From Sympetrum striolatum (Eukaryota; Arthropoda; Insecta; Odonata; Libellulidae): DNA of 64,000 nucleotides. The stretch lies in the NCBI GenBank assembly GCA_947579665.1, contig OX388347.1, positions 27,334,562 through 27,398,561 on the forward strand. The letters run 5' to 3'. Position numbers and translations under genes: made by a program. Below, one piece after another: positions 27,501 through 42,500 of this stretch (positions are counted from its first letter, which is position 1; every line of letters begins with the position of its first letter). The notes below the pieces were generated by a model, which worked only from the letters and a program-made list of their open reading frames with translations, was not told where the DNA came from and did no database searches.

Positions 27501-30500
27501 GAGGCGACGTAATAACAATATTAGTATCCCTCTGACAGCTTACGACAACAGTCCGTGGCCATTCATCCCCGCCCCAAGTAATGACTCCCATTGATAAATC
27601 CCGCCACCGGAGAGGGTCATCTCGTGAATTATTCAGCGGCTCACCGTCGGCCATGATTCATATTTTGGCACCCGCCTTTTTCAGCCGCAGTCTCCCCCTT
27701 CCCCATTAATCTTCTTACCTCACATTTCCCCACTCGATAGCTTCGACAGGGGAGTCGTATTTTTATTTTTGTTTGTTTTCCTCCGGGAATTAGCCGGTCC
27801 CTCATCTCCCTGAGCGTGCACGTATCTGTTCGTCGTATCGGAATATATCCGGATCGATACGTTATGGCGGGACCTTCGTTCTTTCCTCGTAAGAGGTTAT
27901 AAATGGATTTTAAGGTCCCATTCACATCAGCGTGCGTGAAATATTGCCGCACGGAAACGAATCGAGAGGTACCGAGCTGTAGGGATCGGAGTATCGCCTT
28001 TTTCCGTACCTTTTCGCTGTTTAGCAAGGTTGTGGACAGCTTTTGGTCTAATCCTTCCCTTGAATCCCCCCTCCGCCATCCCATTCTTTCGCGGAAATAT
28101 ATGTCCTCAAGAACCCTCAAGCTTTATTTCGGAATTATTTTTTCAGTTTTCGCTCCTTTATTTCTTAAAAATAGCGGTGCCATCCGGGTTTTTAAGTCCA
28201 CTATTTTTAGGAGCCTGTGTTAGAACGCAAAGGACATCGCGTCTGAGGAAGGAAGGGCTTTCTAAAGAATATGCTCGCCCTCATAAAAGCCTCTGCGTCA
28301 TTCCCCTCTCTGGATGAATTATTCTCGCTATGCTTTTCGCGAGTATGAAATGCATTCTTTCGGTGCGGAAAATAATAACGGGAACGGTGCTTTTGAATTT
28401 TGGCGCTTCTGCGATGCCAATGAGGAATCGGGATCGATGCTCAGAGCTTCTTCATTGTAGGGAATTTCTTAAAGATTTAACGGATTAATTAAATCAAATA
28501 TTTCTCACTTTATTAATCCATCACCGTGTTTAGAACATGTCAAATTTGTATTTATTTTGATTTGTAGGTTTGTTTTAAAGCTAAGAATCTTTATTAAACA
28601 TTGACTAATTTATGTAGTAGAATAAATATGTAATTTCAGCCATGTTCGTTTTCGCCGTCGCATAACCAAATATAAAACTAAAACTTTAAGATATTACAAA
28701 CCTCGCTACCAGGAAATAATTAATGCTCGGAATCTCCGTGGGTCATTCAGTAGTTTATAGTAGTTCAGTAGTTTATTAATGTTCCGCTCTTAAGCTACAT
28801 ATTCTTTTCCAAGAAGGAAAGTAAAGTAGGTCATCTGAATTTGTTTTCTCGATAAATTTCTCGAGCAAAGCTGTATCTGGAATTCCTTTTTTGAATACTG
28901 TTTGGTCAATAGAATTGTCTTTAAGGTTAAAGCTACAGAAGACTTCATTTGCATTAGGTAGAAAATTCCGCGTTATTATACACGTACATTTCCAAAACTC
29001 ACAAAGTCGTACTGGTATGCTATCCTCTAAAGCCTTTATTTACTTATTATTCAAGGTCTCTTTTTGACGGCTGCACGTTTTTATCGAATCTGCCACACAG
29101 CAAGCTATCTAAGTAGGCTGCACAGCTTTACCTCGCTGCGATATTTCTTCATGTTCTAAATAGTGTTTGTGTCAGGTAATGAGTAAACAACTCGAAAATG
29201 TCTCCTTTCACAAACTCAAGTATCATTTTAGAATGCTAGCCGCCATCATGTCTTGATGGAAAATTCCATGTCAAGTATTCATTACAAGGAAGAGGTAGAG
29301 AAAACTGTTTTAGGACATTCTTTCAAAAGGAGGCTTTATGCTCATTGTAAATATACTAAGTATTAACGTGATTTGTGAAGTTTTTCTCAGATTAAAAGAA
29401 CTAACTTATTATCTTTATTTATTTTTGTGCTCAAAAGTCATCAACTTTTCTCATAAGAGAGCCATTTTAAAAATCTAACAATGAACAAAATTAATTTGAT
29501 AATTTTAATTGTTACCTGAATCAGATACATTACACATATTTATTAAATTTCATGATATTTGCATGTAATTATGAAGACCAGAGGGAATCTCACTCAATTA
29601 TGATAAAAGTACAGTTCATTTTATTCGATTTTACATTGTTTGAGTTTCTCCATAAGCCGAATATTTCAATGCTCTGGAAGAATTAATTAATCGAGCAAAG
29701 TTATGAGTTAGTTAAAGTAATCATTATGTTTCGCATATGCGTATAACTGAAAACTGATAATATCTCAAACACTGACCACCTAGATAACTAGATACAAAGA
29801 AAGAGCGCATATCTTGAGGCATAATCAAGATGGTTGTATCAACACAGATATTTAACGCATTCTTTGTCATGACAAACAATATGAAAAATTGCCGAAGTTA
29901 CAATAGAAAGTACAATACAATTAATATGTTCTATCCTCACTTCGTGGAATGGAGTATAAACCATCGTAATTAAACACTAAGTAATTTCCACAAATATATT
30001 TCGTCAACTTGTTGACGAAACTGGTCGTTGGAAATATATTTATGGAAGTTGCTAAGTGTTTAATTACGATGGTAGAAAGTACAATATTAGGAAATATATA
30101 AAAAAATGCTCTATTTTTCAATTAGAATTAAAATATTAAATTTAACTCGATTAGATTAATTTAAACCCATTAAACACTCTTAGTTACAATAAAAAGTAAA
30201 ATAATTGAATTATTTATATTTGTAAAGAAAAAGTTTTAAAACGCGATTGTAAATCAAATTTAAATGTATCTAGGAAGATGTCTAGGATACTACGCATCCC
30301 TATACAATGGTGAATTTTTACGACGAAAACCAATGGCATAATTCTTTCGTTATCTTCCGGAGTAAAAATGGAAAAGTATCCTAACGACGAATATTTATCT
30401 CGTACTTAAATGTATCGTAACCGAAGCCTAAGTTGAATGGTGAAGATAACATTTATGTCCCTGGAAAGCAATAAGAATGTAGGTCAATGATCAGGAGTGC

Positions 30501-33500
30501 ATTTTAGGGCAGAGATCGGCACGTTAATTGACGTGGTTATTTTAGCATGCACTCGTTCGATATTGACCCTCGAATTACTGTCCCCAATTTAATGTCCTTT
30601 GCATGTTAACTATAATCCAACTTTCAAACAGGGAAAGCATACCTCGTAAAATTGGCGCGAGCCTCGGTTACGGCCACCTTTCTCCCCTCGCCACTCATTT
30701 ATTCCGAAGAATGCTCTTCCCCACTCTTTTTACCGACTTAATAACAGTAAAAATCCATTTCAAGATTACGCCCCGTAGTTTTTATAGAGTCTGACAGCAG
30801 TTGGTAGCCCCCGTTTTATCAGCCTTCATTCATTTTTTGATAACTTTACTTTCCTTAATGTGCCCTCTCGAGAACATTTTGGAAATGGGCCATACGATAG
30901 CCGATAAAAAGAAGATCCGCAAATCCTCCCTCGGGATAAGGAAGTCACTCCGTCGTTCGCCGTGTACTCTTTTTTTTCTCTGAAGCATTCATATCTATCT
31001 CGGGCTCATTGTATTGAGTTAAAGAATGTACGTCCCCGAGCGCTATCTCTCCGCCAGCGAACGTTTCGGATATTGTAAATTAAAGTATCTTCGGAGAGGA
31101 TAGAGATTAATGTCTGGAAGCTTGAGTCTATTACAAGGACTATCTTCCTTTCTCTAAAAATTCCGTCTTAAAAGTGTTTTCCTCAAAATAAACCATAAGT
31201 CTTCCAAAAGAGTGAGAACACTACTTAAAGAGGTGACTGCCTGAAATTTGTGGCTTGCGCATTCAATCCGCTGCTACTGGAGTTAATAAAATCTTCGTGA
31301 AACTTAAGTCAGATTTTAGTAAGCTATGTAATAAACATTTTGAGTACTACGATCTATAGCAAACTCCTGTTTATTTTAATTTTTGTTGCTTCCATCTTGC
31401 TACTTATGAATCCTTGTACATACTTTAACATTTTTGTGACAAGTTACGTAGTCATTTACATGTCCCGACTCACATTTGATAAATTCCAACGATTCTTAAG
31501 ATTTTTTAATTTGAATCTGCTTGTTACCTACACCCCAATTCTGGGAAATGCAAGGGTTTATCCCACCAAAGTCAAGTCGTATGAAACTCGTTAGGCTAAT
31601 TATAAAGAGCGTGGTAATGGTAGACGTTAAGTTTAAACGTTTTGCTGAAATTGTCCGAATTTACAGGAGTGGATGTAAGTGACCCTTACAGATAAAGACC
31701 CTCACAGATATCGAAAATCGTAATAAATACATAGGGAACCAACAATTTGATTTACCAATCAGGTTGATAGAATTTAGATACATGTGAGTTTATTTCTGTG
31801 AAACCTCTATTTAGCGCTCTTATAATCTTAAAATTGAATGTCCTGTACTGAGGGAAAAGTCAGAAAATGCCAGATTATCAGTTAAGAATGTAGACGACAC
31901 TTATTTCCTACCAAACAAATAAAATTTGCTATAGATATGATGTATGATTCTTCAAATAATCCTAATTTTTGTAATATATGTAGTTGCATTAGTTAAATTA
32001 TGAATTTGAAGAATTAATAATGATAAAAATAATGACTACTTAATTAGGCGAATTATTTCGATTGTATATCTTTTTAAATTCAATTACCAGACATTTTACT
32101 ATAATTATTCTTGAATTCTTTTCGCTAATATCAAATCATGGGTATGTGAGCATAAATAAAACAAAAATTTCCATATCAATAAAGGAAATCATGCGTAGTA
32201 TATCGGAAAACGGCCATTCGATAAAATTATCTTTCATAATTATTTAACCGTGACACAATGCAAGCACACTAATGGGTTCACGTCATTTACTTTATTCTTT
32301 CCATTAAATAGAGAGCCTTTCTATTAACAGAATGATTGCCGCGTAATTTAGCAAAGGATGTCGTAACTATCTCTTCCGAATTTCATTACTAACCCATTTC
32401 TATTTTCTGTCTGTTACCTCTGCGATATTCGGCACTTTGGAAAGGAAATCCTTAATTGAAGATGCGGATTTTCATTAAAAGGCTCTCGGAAATTGCATGT
32501 AATCTGTTGGTGACGTTGCAATTTTAATAACCTTTTTCCCTTTATCTCTTTAATTTCAGTTCGTGTACGACCTGATGGTGTGCAGCAAGAACAGCAAGAA
32601 CAAGCCGATCGAGTACTTCGTGCTTGTCTCTCCAGCACCTGTGGACACAGCTGCTAAACTTTCCAAGATCCTCATGAATTTATCGACCAAGGTGAGAGAG
32701 ACGCCTGACTGCTGACAGTGTTAGTCTTCGCATACTATAATTTAGTGTCCTAATTATTTTTTAGAATCCGGGGAGCATTAAAGATGACGTAAATCTATTT
32801 TGAAAAAGTGTCCCTTCTTTTCTATCAAAATCAAAGACTTTATCATGTCTTTCACTTTAGCAGTTCCTATATTATGAAAGTATCTTCAAATATGTTTTCA
32901 CAGATAAACAATCGTTGGATAAATGGTGAATTTAATTCGATATGTATATTAAGTAAATACAGAAGCACTGCCATTTAAAAGATGGAAATATTAGTACAGA
33001 ATCTTTCCTTACACGACGATGTTAATTTTAATCTTTGTAATACGAGATAAATGAAAGACTACTTAAATACAATTCTAAAGAAGTTTCAGATATTTTCTAT
33101 CACTATTAAAGACTTTACTATGTCTCCGACTTTAACAGTTCCTATTAAATGAAACTTAAGTTTCTTGTTTTTGCCTTAAATAGATAAATAAGAATATTGT
33201 TGCAGGAATAATCGATGATGTAATTTTGAATTGAAATATAACTGACTAATATATGTAAATTATTAGATTTTAATTCAATTCCACTAATATAATGATCGAA
33301 ATAATTAAATAAAAATTAGTATATCCGAGTAAGATGGTGAAAATTTTAAATCCAAAAAACGCTAAGCTAAGGAGCATCTGTTTGAGATTTCCATGTTCTT
33401 GCAGTATACTTGTGCGTCGCTATAAAGTAGAAAATTTTCCTCGTGAGGAGACATAACTGTCACAGGGGAGACTAAATCGTCTATGCTTATGGCCAACAAA

Positions 33501-36500
33501 ATAAAATTCTCTGCGCGTATGAGAAGTGTTATGACCTTGCTAAGAGATAAATCCAACACTAAACATCGGAGTAATGATATCAAGCGGTTGAACGACGCTT
33601 TTTTCCCGGCATGCCCTAAATATAAAGCGAGAGGTAAAAAAACAAAAACACCGACTGAGAGCTAAATTATTCTCGGCACACACTCGAAAGATGTGAGAAC
33701 CTATGGAGGATGTATCCTGGAAGCGGTTCCTCACTCCATTAAAAAAATACACACGTTCCCCAATCTGTCATTTCAGGAGAAGGAGCGCGCCAAGGATTTA
33801 ATTTCGGCAGGGAAGATGTGCGAGACGATGGCCACGGAACTGCTGGCCTTGGCTGCAGGTGCAGACTCCGCCGGAAGGGTCCTCTGCGCCACGGACCGCA
33901 GGAACATCGAATTCCTGGACGTCCTCATCGAAAACGAGCAGAAGGAAGTGATAGCTCACACTGTGGTCCAGAGATACCTTCAGGTACGACCCAGCCAATG
34001 AGGAAGGGGATGGATGGGCCCAAGCCAAGTTTTATGTCGTCCTCTCGAAGTGAGGGAAAAAGCGATACCCATGATTCATTGCTCGCGCTGCGGTCGACGG
34101 ACCGTAAAATTTTCCGCCAAAATTTTCTGAGCTTCCGCGCCGGCACTTTTCCGAAACGAGGGCGCCGTACGAGATGAACAAGATGGCCAAAAGTGAGCCT
34201 GCGAAGGCACCCATTTTAACGAATATGGATGCGTATTAAAAATTTTACGCCCTAGAGGCTCGTACGGCGAAAACTGTGCCGCTATAGTCGACAGTTTCGA
34301 CGGACGTTATGGCTCGCCAAAGCATAGGGTTTTATGTTCTCATTGTAAAGCACGTGCTTTGTTATTCACCTAAAGCTTCCTAAGATGCCCGCATAAATTT
34401 ATGAATTAAGTTCCACCATCGAATCACATTGTTCATCCTGTATGTATCCACCAAAAATTATTTACCATTACACCCGCATATTTTTTTCTGGTTCCTACTA
34501 TAAAGATGTTTTCAGACGTTAAATGTATAGTGAATATGAAAAAAATAATTCCTATGAAAAAAATTAATATCTCCCCGAGGTTTGTAAAAGCATGAAAATC
34601 ATATAAGAGCCTCTAAGTATGTAAAGACAGAGAGATTCCTTCGATGAAAACCGACGGAGAAATTTCCTTAAGACTTAAAGATTTTGTAACCGTCAAAATT
34701 ATAATGCCATGTTCATGTTATTTCAAGCATATTATTTATTTATTTAGTAAAATGTTGTTCATCGCATTTTCAACAGTTTGAGTTTTCGGTTGAAATTTTT
34801 ATTGGAGTAGTGGTTATTTAGAATTTTTAAGAAATCTTTCGAATAGTTTTGAGATAGATAATACTCTACATCATTTATTACAATATGATAATATTGTGGA
34901 TTTTGTTGTGAAATAGTTCATACACAGCATTGTGTAGAAAAATAATTTAGTTTTTAGTATGGGAGTCCATAGTAATAATATATAATTAAGTGTAGCTTAG
35001 CGAGGTAAATTAGAATTTAAAATGCTATTGCTGCCCCATGAAAACAGCTATCGATCATAAATTTCCTTAAAAATTAATATTTTTAACGATTCTAATAGTA
35101 TGCTGGACGCGATATAAAGAAAAATGCATGAATCATAAACATCATCATTCATTTAAGGCCTACGCAATAAATTTATTACAAGGCATGTAGTGGATATACC
35201 GTAAAATGTAAAGAAAGAAGATTTGGGACGCGATTGTTAATGAGTTAAGAGATTTAAAATCTCTAATACCGAAATATTGACAAAATATATGACTACGAAT
35301 CATTTTTGACTCCCTGGCAGTTTTCAACTTAAGGTACCGGAAGTCCAGTAAGCGGTGATTGCCCTCTGCATGCCCGAAGATTGCGTTAATAGGGTTTGCA
35401 AGGTCAAGTTGTCTCAATTTATCTTAGAACTTTTATTCTAGCTGGTCTTTCTAATTTATGGTCGAGAAGAAATTTTGATTAAATTCCAAAAATTAAGATA
35501 CGAAGAAACATTTAACATCAAATAAAGAATTTCATAGTCTAATAAACTCCTTTACTATATAAGAATACAAAATTGATTTGATAACTCAAAATTTTGAAAT
35601 TTAGTTTTACTATGTCTTTTTGATATGTATCGATTTAGGTCCTAATGCACAGCAGCACTTAAAAAATGTATTCACTGTTGCTCGCGAGTTGCTTCGCAGG
35701 CGAGAGTATGCACAGAGAAAAACAGACAAGATAAACAATATGAATAATGGGAGGAGAGTTGTGCCCTCATCACGGACAACGGGGTAAAGACTACAAAATT
35801 CTATCAAAGTTGTGGTTGTGGGTTCGAAAACCACGAAGAGGATAGTTTGCTTGCGTTCTCTATTTCATGACCACAGCAATGCAACCATCACTTCAGTACC
35901 CTAATTCTTTGCGGTTGGTTGATTATTTATACTATGAGTTCTTCTTGCTAAGGAACCCTAATATTGACTAATTATGTAGCGAAGGTATTTTAGCGTAGCT
36001 TTCTCATATTACTGATAACATATTTATAAATAGTATAAATTATGAGCAAGTTTAAAATTTGATGGAGCCCATAGAATAAACCCATAAAATCACTTCGCTA
36101 TACTTATTGTATTCAAAGCCGATTTAAATACTTAAAATAATTCAGGTTTAGATACATTGAAATTATTTCTTTGTAGCTGTCCCGTCCATCTTAATTTATT
36201 ATTTAAGTCTCACTTTACCAGGATGTTTTTACCATTGAAAATAATTAATATCATATCCTATTTGTTACATTAATTGTACTGAAGACTAAGTAGGCATGCA
36301 TTTCTGAGGACTGTAAAAAATTCTACTCACTACTTCTTAAAAAATATTACCAAGGCTCTAGAAATATGATTAATAATTTTTTCCATGATTTATGATCTCT
36401 CAAAAAAATCAGGAAAACAGCATTTATTTTTTTATCAAAAATGTCCATAAACTAACATAACATTGAAATTTGATATCCGTACGGTATAGCAAAGGAACTA

Positions 36501-39500
36501 TATTTTGATCATTTTGTAGTAATCATAATCGTAGTATTACAAAGGTAGTGCATATATAGCACATTTTCAAGAGCTAAATAAATCAAATTATGCGAACTTG
36601 AAGGAAAATAGGTTTAAATAGGAGCTCGTTTAGAAGTCCTAATCAAGAGTAGAATAGTATTTTCGCCAAATGTTTAACCAATTTGGTTATCTCTATGATA
36701 AAGAATTCAAACAAAATTTTGAGTAAAGCTGACTTAAGCATAAAATAATAGAATGAGAGCTGCTCAGGAATCGCTTTAGTAATCTATTTGAATTATACGT
36801 TAATACATACATACGTCTTTATTGGGTAAAATCAGGACTAGGAAGTTTCATGTTCCATTTAACACTTGTGCAAGACAAAATATTTGTACATAAATTGGAT
36901 ACAGATTTTAAACAAGAACATAAACCGCGCATATATAGGCTTTTCACTAAGTGGAAATAGAAAGTAAAGATAGGAAGAAAGAAGGGTTTTGTGGAGCAAA
37001 TAAAAAACCGATATTTTTAACTCAAAATAAAAACTTTTTCCAGGAAAACGCCCTCAAGGTGAAGGGGGTATATGAAAAACCTGCGAAATGTGTAGGAAAG
37101 AGAGAGATAGATATCAACATAAAGGATAATTAAAATAACATAATTTGCAGATACAATATACAAAAGTATTCTTTGTTGCTGAAAGTTGTTACATTGTTGC
37201 ATATATTGTATGAAAGCAATATATTGGCTTTGGAACAACTTCCGGAGTCGGTTAATTACCGATTCACTTCATCTGTAGCGGAACAGACAGTGAATTCCGA
37301 CTGGATGACGCTGACCTTGGCACGCATAGTTTTACAATCCTCCTATTATTCCCGTAGTTCTGTAGTTCAAACCACCGTGACATAGAAAACAGAGAAGAAG
37401 ATTTTTCCAGCAATCGCTCTGTCCCATCGCCTCACCCCTCTCCTAATTTCCCCCAAACCCATCACGACTTAATCGATTGCTCTCACCCTTGTATCACGGC
37501 ATGAAAGGGGCTTCGTATCCCTTTGTTGGGGAGACACTTCAAACACGTTGCGACCCCGTTATTCATCGGTGCATTTCCCTTTCAATTCCCGCAATCGAAA
37601 GGCGCTCTTTGTCCATTAATGCCCCCAATTCGCCCTCCATCAAAAACCTCTAAATGAATGCGGAAATATCGGCCGGACCTCCAGCAGCACTGTTCGCACG
37701 ACAAACACTATTTGAGAGAGCCGACACAATATCGATCGCAATTGCGTGCGTCATGCCGCAAGTCGACCACGTGGCCGTCTAGAGCGACCGCAATCACTTT
37801 GGCGGCAAAAATTGCGTCTGCTCTGAAATGACAAGCTGACGATAAAATTTACGGGTTTTCAATTTGGCGATTCCTTTGAGTGCCCAGAAAAAAGTTCGAT
37901 ACATAAAATTAGTTTATCTTTTTTTATTTAATTTATCACGTTCGACCTAAATGTCACTGTGATACCAATATCCGTCAATCTCCATTATCTGATTGACAAG
38001 CGGATTAGAATTGTTAGATAGTATTTTTTTCTATCTTCTACGACTATTTCGTAGTTTTTCGAAGTTCCCCTTTCTTGCTTTTATTTTCAGTGGCATTTCT
38101 CGCAAGAATATGCCTCCAATGTATGCTCTATCAAACGACTTTATTCTCACCCCCAAGCAACTTATGGATAATATTTCGTTTACTAATATTCTCCACTCGT
38201 CCTCTATTTGTTTCCTTGGTGAACTTTCACAGATTAATCCCCCTCCCTTTCCTCTTCTAACCAAATTGTACCTTTTCCTTCTCTTCCTTAGAGCCATTTA
38301 CGGACCTCTTTTCATTTCTTATCCTCTATTGTTTCTTTTCTCCAATTCTCTCCATTGTCTCGCTATAGCTCTTATTCTTTCTTCGTACCTCTCTGTTCCA
38401 TGTTTCTACCACGGATTCCCTTCAGCTTTAACACCTCATCCCCGTATGTCTTTCCGTTTATTATTTAGTTTTGTTTCTTTTTGAGTTTCTTGGTTTCAAC
38501 TTCTTCCTCTTCTCACATTGATATTAGACGGCAAGTTGTAGCAGTTGAAACTTTAGAAGTTTTTAACTCACGATTTCAGTACTGTAGCGTACTCGAAATA
38601 TAATTCCTCGAATTTATTGTTTTCTCTTTTCTTTTCCTAAGACTTAATTGAAAATAATTCTACTCCATCAAAATTGTTAGCGACTAATTTCATAATGATA
38701 CCATATATGCGGTACCGATTTCGCCCAAGAAAGACTTATGTATTGTATAACTGTCGGAAAATCCAAAACCTTTTGGCTGATGATATACTTCATGATCACA
38801 TTTTAATATAAAGATACTTTCCGAAAATATTAAAACGTACATCGAGTTGAAACCATGTAATAAACAACGATGAAATATCGGTTCCTGTTAGATTGTCACG
38901 ATGCAGCATAGTCAAATAGAGGGTTAAATAAACTGATTCATTTACCATGATCACTTTTCGTCGCAATAGAAAATTACATACATTTACGCAATACAAAATT
39001 ACAATGTTTTTATAGTTTCTTTTTCTAATCTCTTTTTAATATTCCTGGATAATTTTACTCTTTTATGTATGAATACAATTATCTGGCACGTGACGTTTGG
39101 AACGCATCATACGCTTAAGTATTTTGAAATTTTAGGGGAAATCGTCTTTTCTTTCTAGTACAAATTATACATGGTCATTCACAAACAAAGAGTCGTCTTC
39201 TCAAGCAAAGCAAAGCAATGTTTTCCAATATCTATAATATTTACGTTAAGAGGCTCTTGAACAGCCAAGTGGGCAGTGTCTTGGTGATAGTGGTCCCGGG
39301 TTCGTTTTCCGGTGGGAGCCCTTGCGTGAAATGGCATAAGTAGTCAGTGCGATATGCCCTAATTTTAAAAAGAAACAAATATTTATCTCTGAATTTACCT
39401 GCATAGATGAGCAAATCATACCCCTGAGGAATTAATTAACGTGTGGCATCGTGAAAGACAAAGAGTGACTTCAAATAGACTCGCTCGCTTTCAAGAGCAT

Positions 39501-42500
39501 AAACTAGAACATGTCGGTTGCGGTTTTGAATAGATTCTCACGATGTTTCGTTCGTTTTGGGTTATGCCTAGCTTATTCTATCGAATGAACACTCCTGTGA
39601 GTCCAATCCACGCTTCCAAAGGAGACACGGCCACAAACGGAACTTGTGTATTAGTTACGCAAAGTCGATTCAAACGTCGTGACTTTTCAATTGCCTCGAA
39701 GTTGAAGACAAGGGTGGGAACATTTTGATGGCTTGAATACGCGACAATGGCCACTTTCAACTTTTTTTATTTCTAGATGAATTACATATGGCTTCTCCTT
39801 TTAGATGACCTACGTTCCTCATCTTTGAGCACTGGAGTTCAATTCGCTTTAAACAACACAAATATCTGTAATATTGTGGAAAATTCATGTGAAAAAATTG
39901 AGGGAAGAACTAAAGGTGACTTGTAATAATATTTTGCACCCAGGAAGACAAAAAGCGATTAATGGACAAAAATGTCTTGAAGAGACCGGGACTTGAGCCC
40001 TGATCTTCGACTTGTTCAGCAGCTGCTCAAATCATTTAGCTTTCTTGCCGAGATGACAAAGGATCGCTTTCTTTCACATACTCTCTACGAGATAGCTCAA
40101 TTTTAGAAGTCGGAAAGAGGAGAGTGGAAAGTTTGGGTTCGATTACCGGTGTCGTTAGTCTTTCTTAATTACTATAAATGCTTCAGATTAACGAGGAGTT
40201 TACCTCTCGACTTTGTCGGGCAGATTTAATTATTTTTTAGTTCCCGCTTTGTTATCTGATATTATAATTCTTGTATTTTGGTAAGAACGTGGATGGTATA
40301 GATAACGTTTCAACCGGACAGCAGTCCAACTAGAAGTGATTATAATACTAATAATAGCATTCAACCCTACGTTATAATATTTCTTTTTGTAATAATATTC
40401 TATTAAGTTCATTTCGGTCTATCAACTCGCAACCAAACTTGGGCCTTTGCGTTGATGCAGAGGTACACCTTTCACAATAACATTTACTCCCACATAAATT
40501 AAAACTTCATTACGACCGATGTCTATTCCTGTATCGTAGATAAGCGCGAGAATTAGAGCCTCTCCCATAAATTGTACCCTTCGCGAGCGAAATCGTTTCG
40601 CCATGCGATGGTGCCAAAGTTTAAACCGATGATTAAACAGGAAATTTACCGTCTTTAACTGAGGATGTGTTAACTTCCTTGGGGATTTATCGTATATTAG
40701 CGCCGATCTTAATCGAGTTTTAACGATTACTTTACGGGTCGATGACCTTACCGTATATTGTAGTTGTTGTGCATCCTTGATTATAGGTGCCGTTGCGTCT
40801 AATTCAGTAACCTTGTGACACAATAGAAAATAACTTAGAATTTTTCACATTCCTCTGGGATTATACTAAAATTTTGCCGAGAAAGAGGGTCGATGCTTTC
40901 CCAAGAGGATCATTCAACGCAATGATTATTCTAAAATCAGGAAGAATAATTTTGACGCATTATTTTCCTCTCAAAGTCGACTAAAATATTTATTAAATCC
41001 ATATAAATTTCGTAAATGTGGTGATTGCATGAAATATATTTTTGCTTTACGAATAGCCTAAGTAAATCGCTAGTCCCAAGTTCGTAAAAGCTAGTCCCTA
41101 ATTTTAATATCATTGTCATATTTATAGTACAGATTTTCTTTATTCATAGATACGCGTCACACAATACATAAAAAAGATTGTGACATATAATATATACAGA
41201 TATTTGAACAAGTAATGTGGAAATAGAGAGGAAATGTGGTACAGTTCCGTGGATCAAATAAAAAACTTAATTTTGATCACATAAAATATTCCACTTTAGG
41301 AAAACGTCCATAAAGAGAAGAGGAGGTTTAAAAACCTGTAAAATGTGTAGGAAAGGTTGAAGGAAAGAGACACATAACATAAAATTAAATTTTCATAAGG
41401 TATTTTTTCGCATATCATCGGTAAAAAGAGGCAAATGTGTTGCTGAAGCGAGACTCAAATGAGCGTGGAATAAATAATCGTACATATTCAAGAAAAAGAC
41501 TTCAACAGGATATTTTAATTCGGTTTCATTTCAATTCCATCGTCTTATTGACATCTTTATATGAATATTGCAAGAAGTTTGAAATAGGATTCTATAGGGA
41601 GAATGTGTAGGGATAGGTTTAAGAAGGATGCAGAGAAGAAATCAAATATTAATTCAGTGGAATACATTTAAAAACTGAACAGTGTAAACTTTTTCAAACC
41701 TTAGGAGCGCTTACAATAATAATGAACGACTTTATTAAAACCTTTAAAACTCAGCATCAATGAATTTTTCATTTCTCAGGTTTTTATCATAATAACAGAA
41801 AATTTGCTTTCGCTGTAGTTAACAGTACGTATCTACACCAATACCTCATTGTTATTTTCTACTGTGTTTTCGCGGGTTTTTCCAACCCCCTTCTCTGTGG
41901 GTGTTTTCCCGCAACGTGAGTTTTTTCTTTGCCAACCTTCAGTTGCAAAGATTTTCCCTCACACTCTACTCTGTCTTTTTGTTTTAGTTTATATATGTAC
42001 ATACTCTAACTACATACGAGCTTAGGTGAAAGATAGGCCCATCTGGGCCTAACCTCGCCAATAAAGGGTCTACTCAACACTACTAAACCAAACGAAACAT
42101 TACACATTGTAACCTTAAGCCTGGCTCCAGGAAAAGTTGCCAGCGTAAAAATGCATTTTTTCACTTTGCTTTCACAGCAAAGATCTTAATTTTTTCATTC
42201 CGAATTCATCTGAGCTCATCTTCCGGGAAGAACTGAAAGATATAAAGGCTTAACTGCGTAAACTATCCTCGGAAACTCACAAAAATAATCTGTTCCTGAA
42301 AAGGCGATAAAAAATTCCAACAGGTACATCTAAATCTCTTATCTAGCGTGTGGGAATCCCATTTTTTCCTTCGAATGTGACGAACGCCCCCATTTTCTCG
42401 TTTTTCGGGTCGGACCGATAAAGCGTCGAACGTTTATCGGCGATCAATGGCAGGAGCACCAGTTGATTACGTTAATGGGAGGCCAAAAGATCGCAGAATT

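Larger units (their letters stand above)
22414..32559 (+). other. nompC: nompC intron, 10.1 kb, between ankyrin domain and linker
   Basis: Contents: a 27-bp tandem duplication (22774-22827), a Tc1/mariner-type MITE (25611-25687) and an inverted repeat around a hammerhead-like half core (29961-30072). A GC-richer block lies at 27370-28320 with several overlapping ORFs on both strands, the longest minus 27641-28120; none looks like a protein. The region 26086-26340 is AG-rich. The remainder is AT-rich without features. Confidence 0.88.

Noticed and set aside
27641..28120. 159-codon minus-strand ORF
   Set aside because: It lies in a locally GC-richer block where several overlapping frames on both strands are open. 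The predicted protein has no domain, and no splice or promoter context was seen.
35805..35850. tRNA-like arm GTGGTTGTGGGTTCGAAAACCAC
   Set aside because: Only a T-arm-like hairpin was found. A box, tail and target-site duplication are missing.
37993..38484. 163-codon plus-strand ORF
   Set aside because: Hydrophobic, Phe/Leu/Ser-rich product of a pyrimidine-rich strand. The opposite strand makes better sense as a LINE ORF1 fragment.
40422..40823. 133-codon minus-strand ORF in the largest intron
   Set aside because: The protein is not recognised and has no motif, and no supporting gene structure is present. It may be chance or an unrecognised repeat fragment.
42034..42051. 8-bp hairpin TAGGCCCA-TC-TGGGCCTA
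   Set aside because: Too short to assign. No terminator or element structure was found around it.
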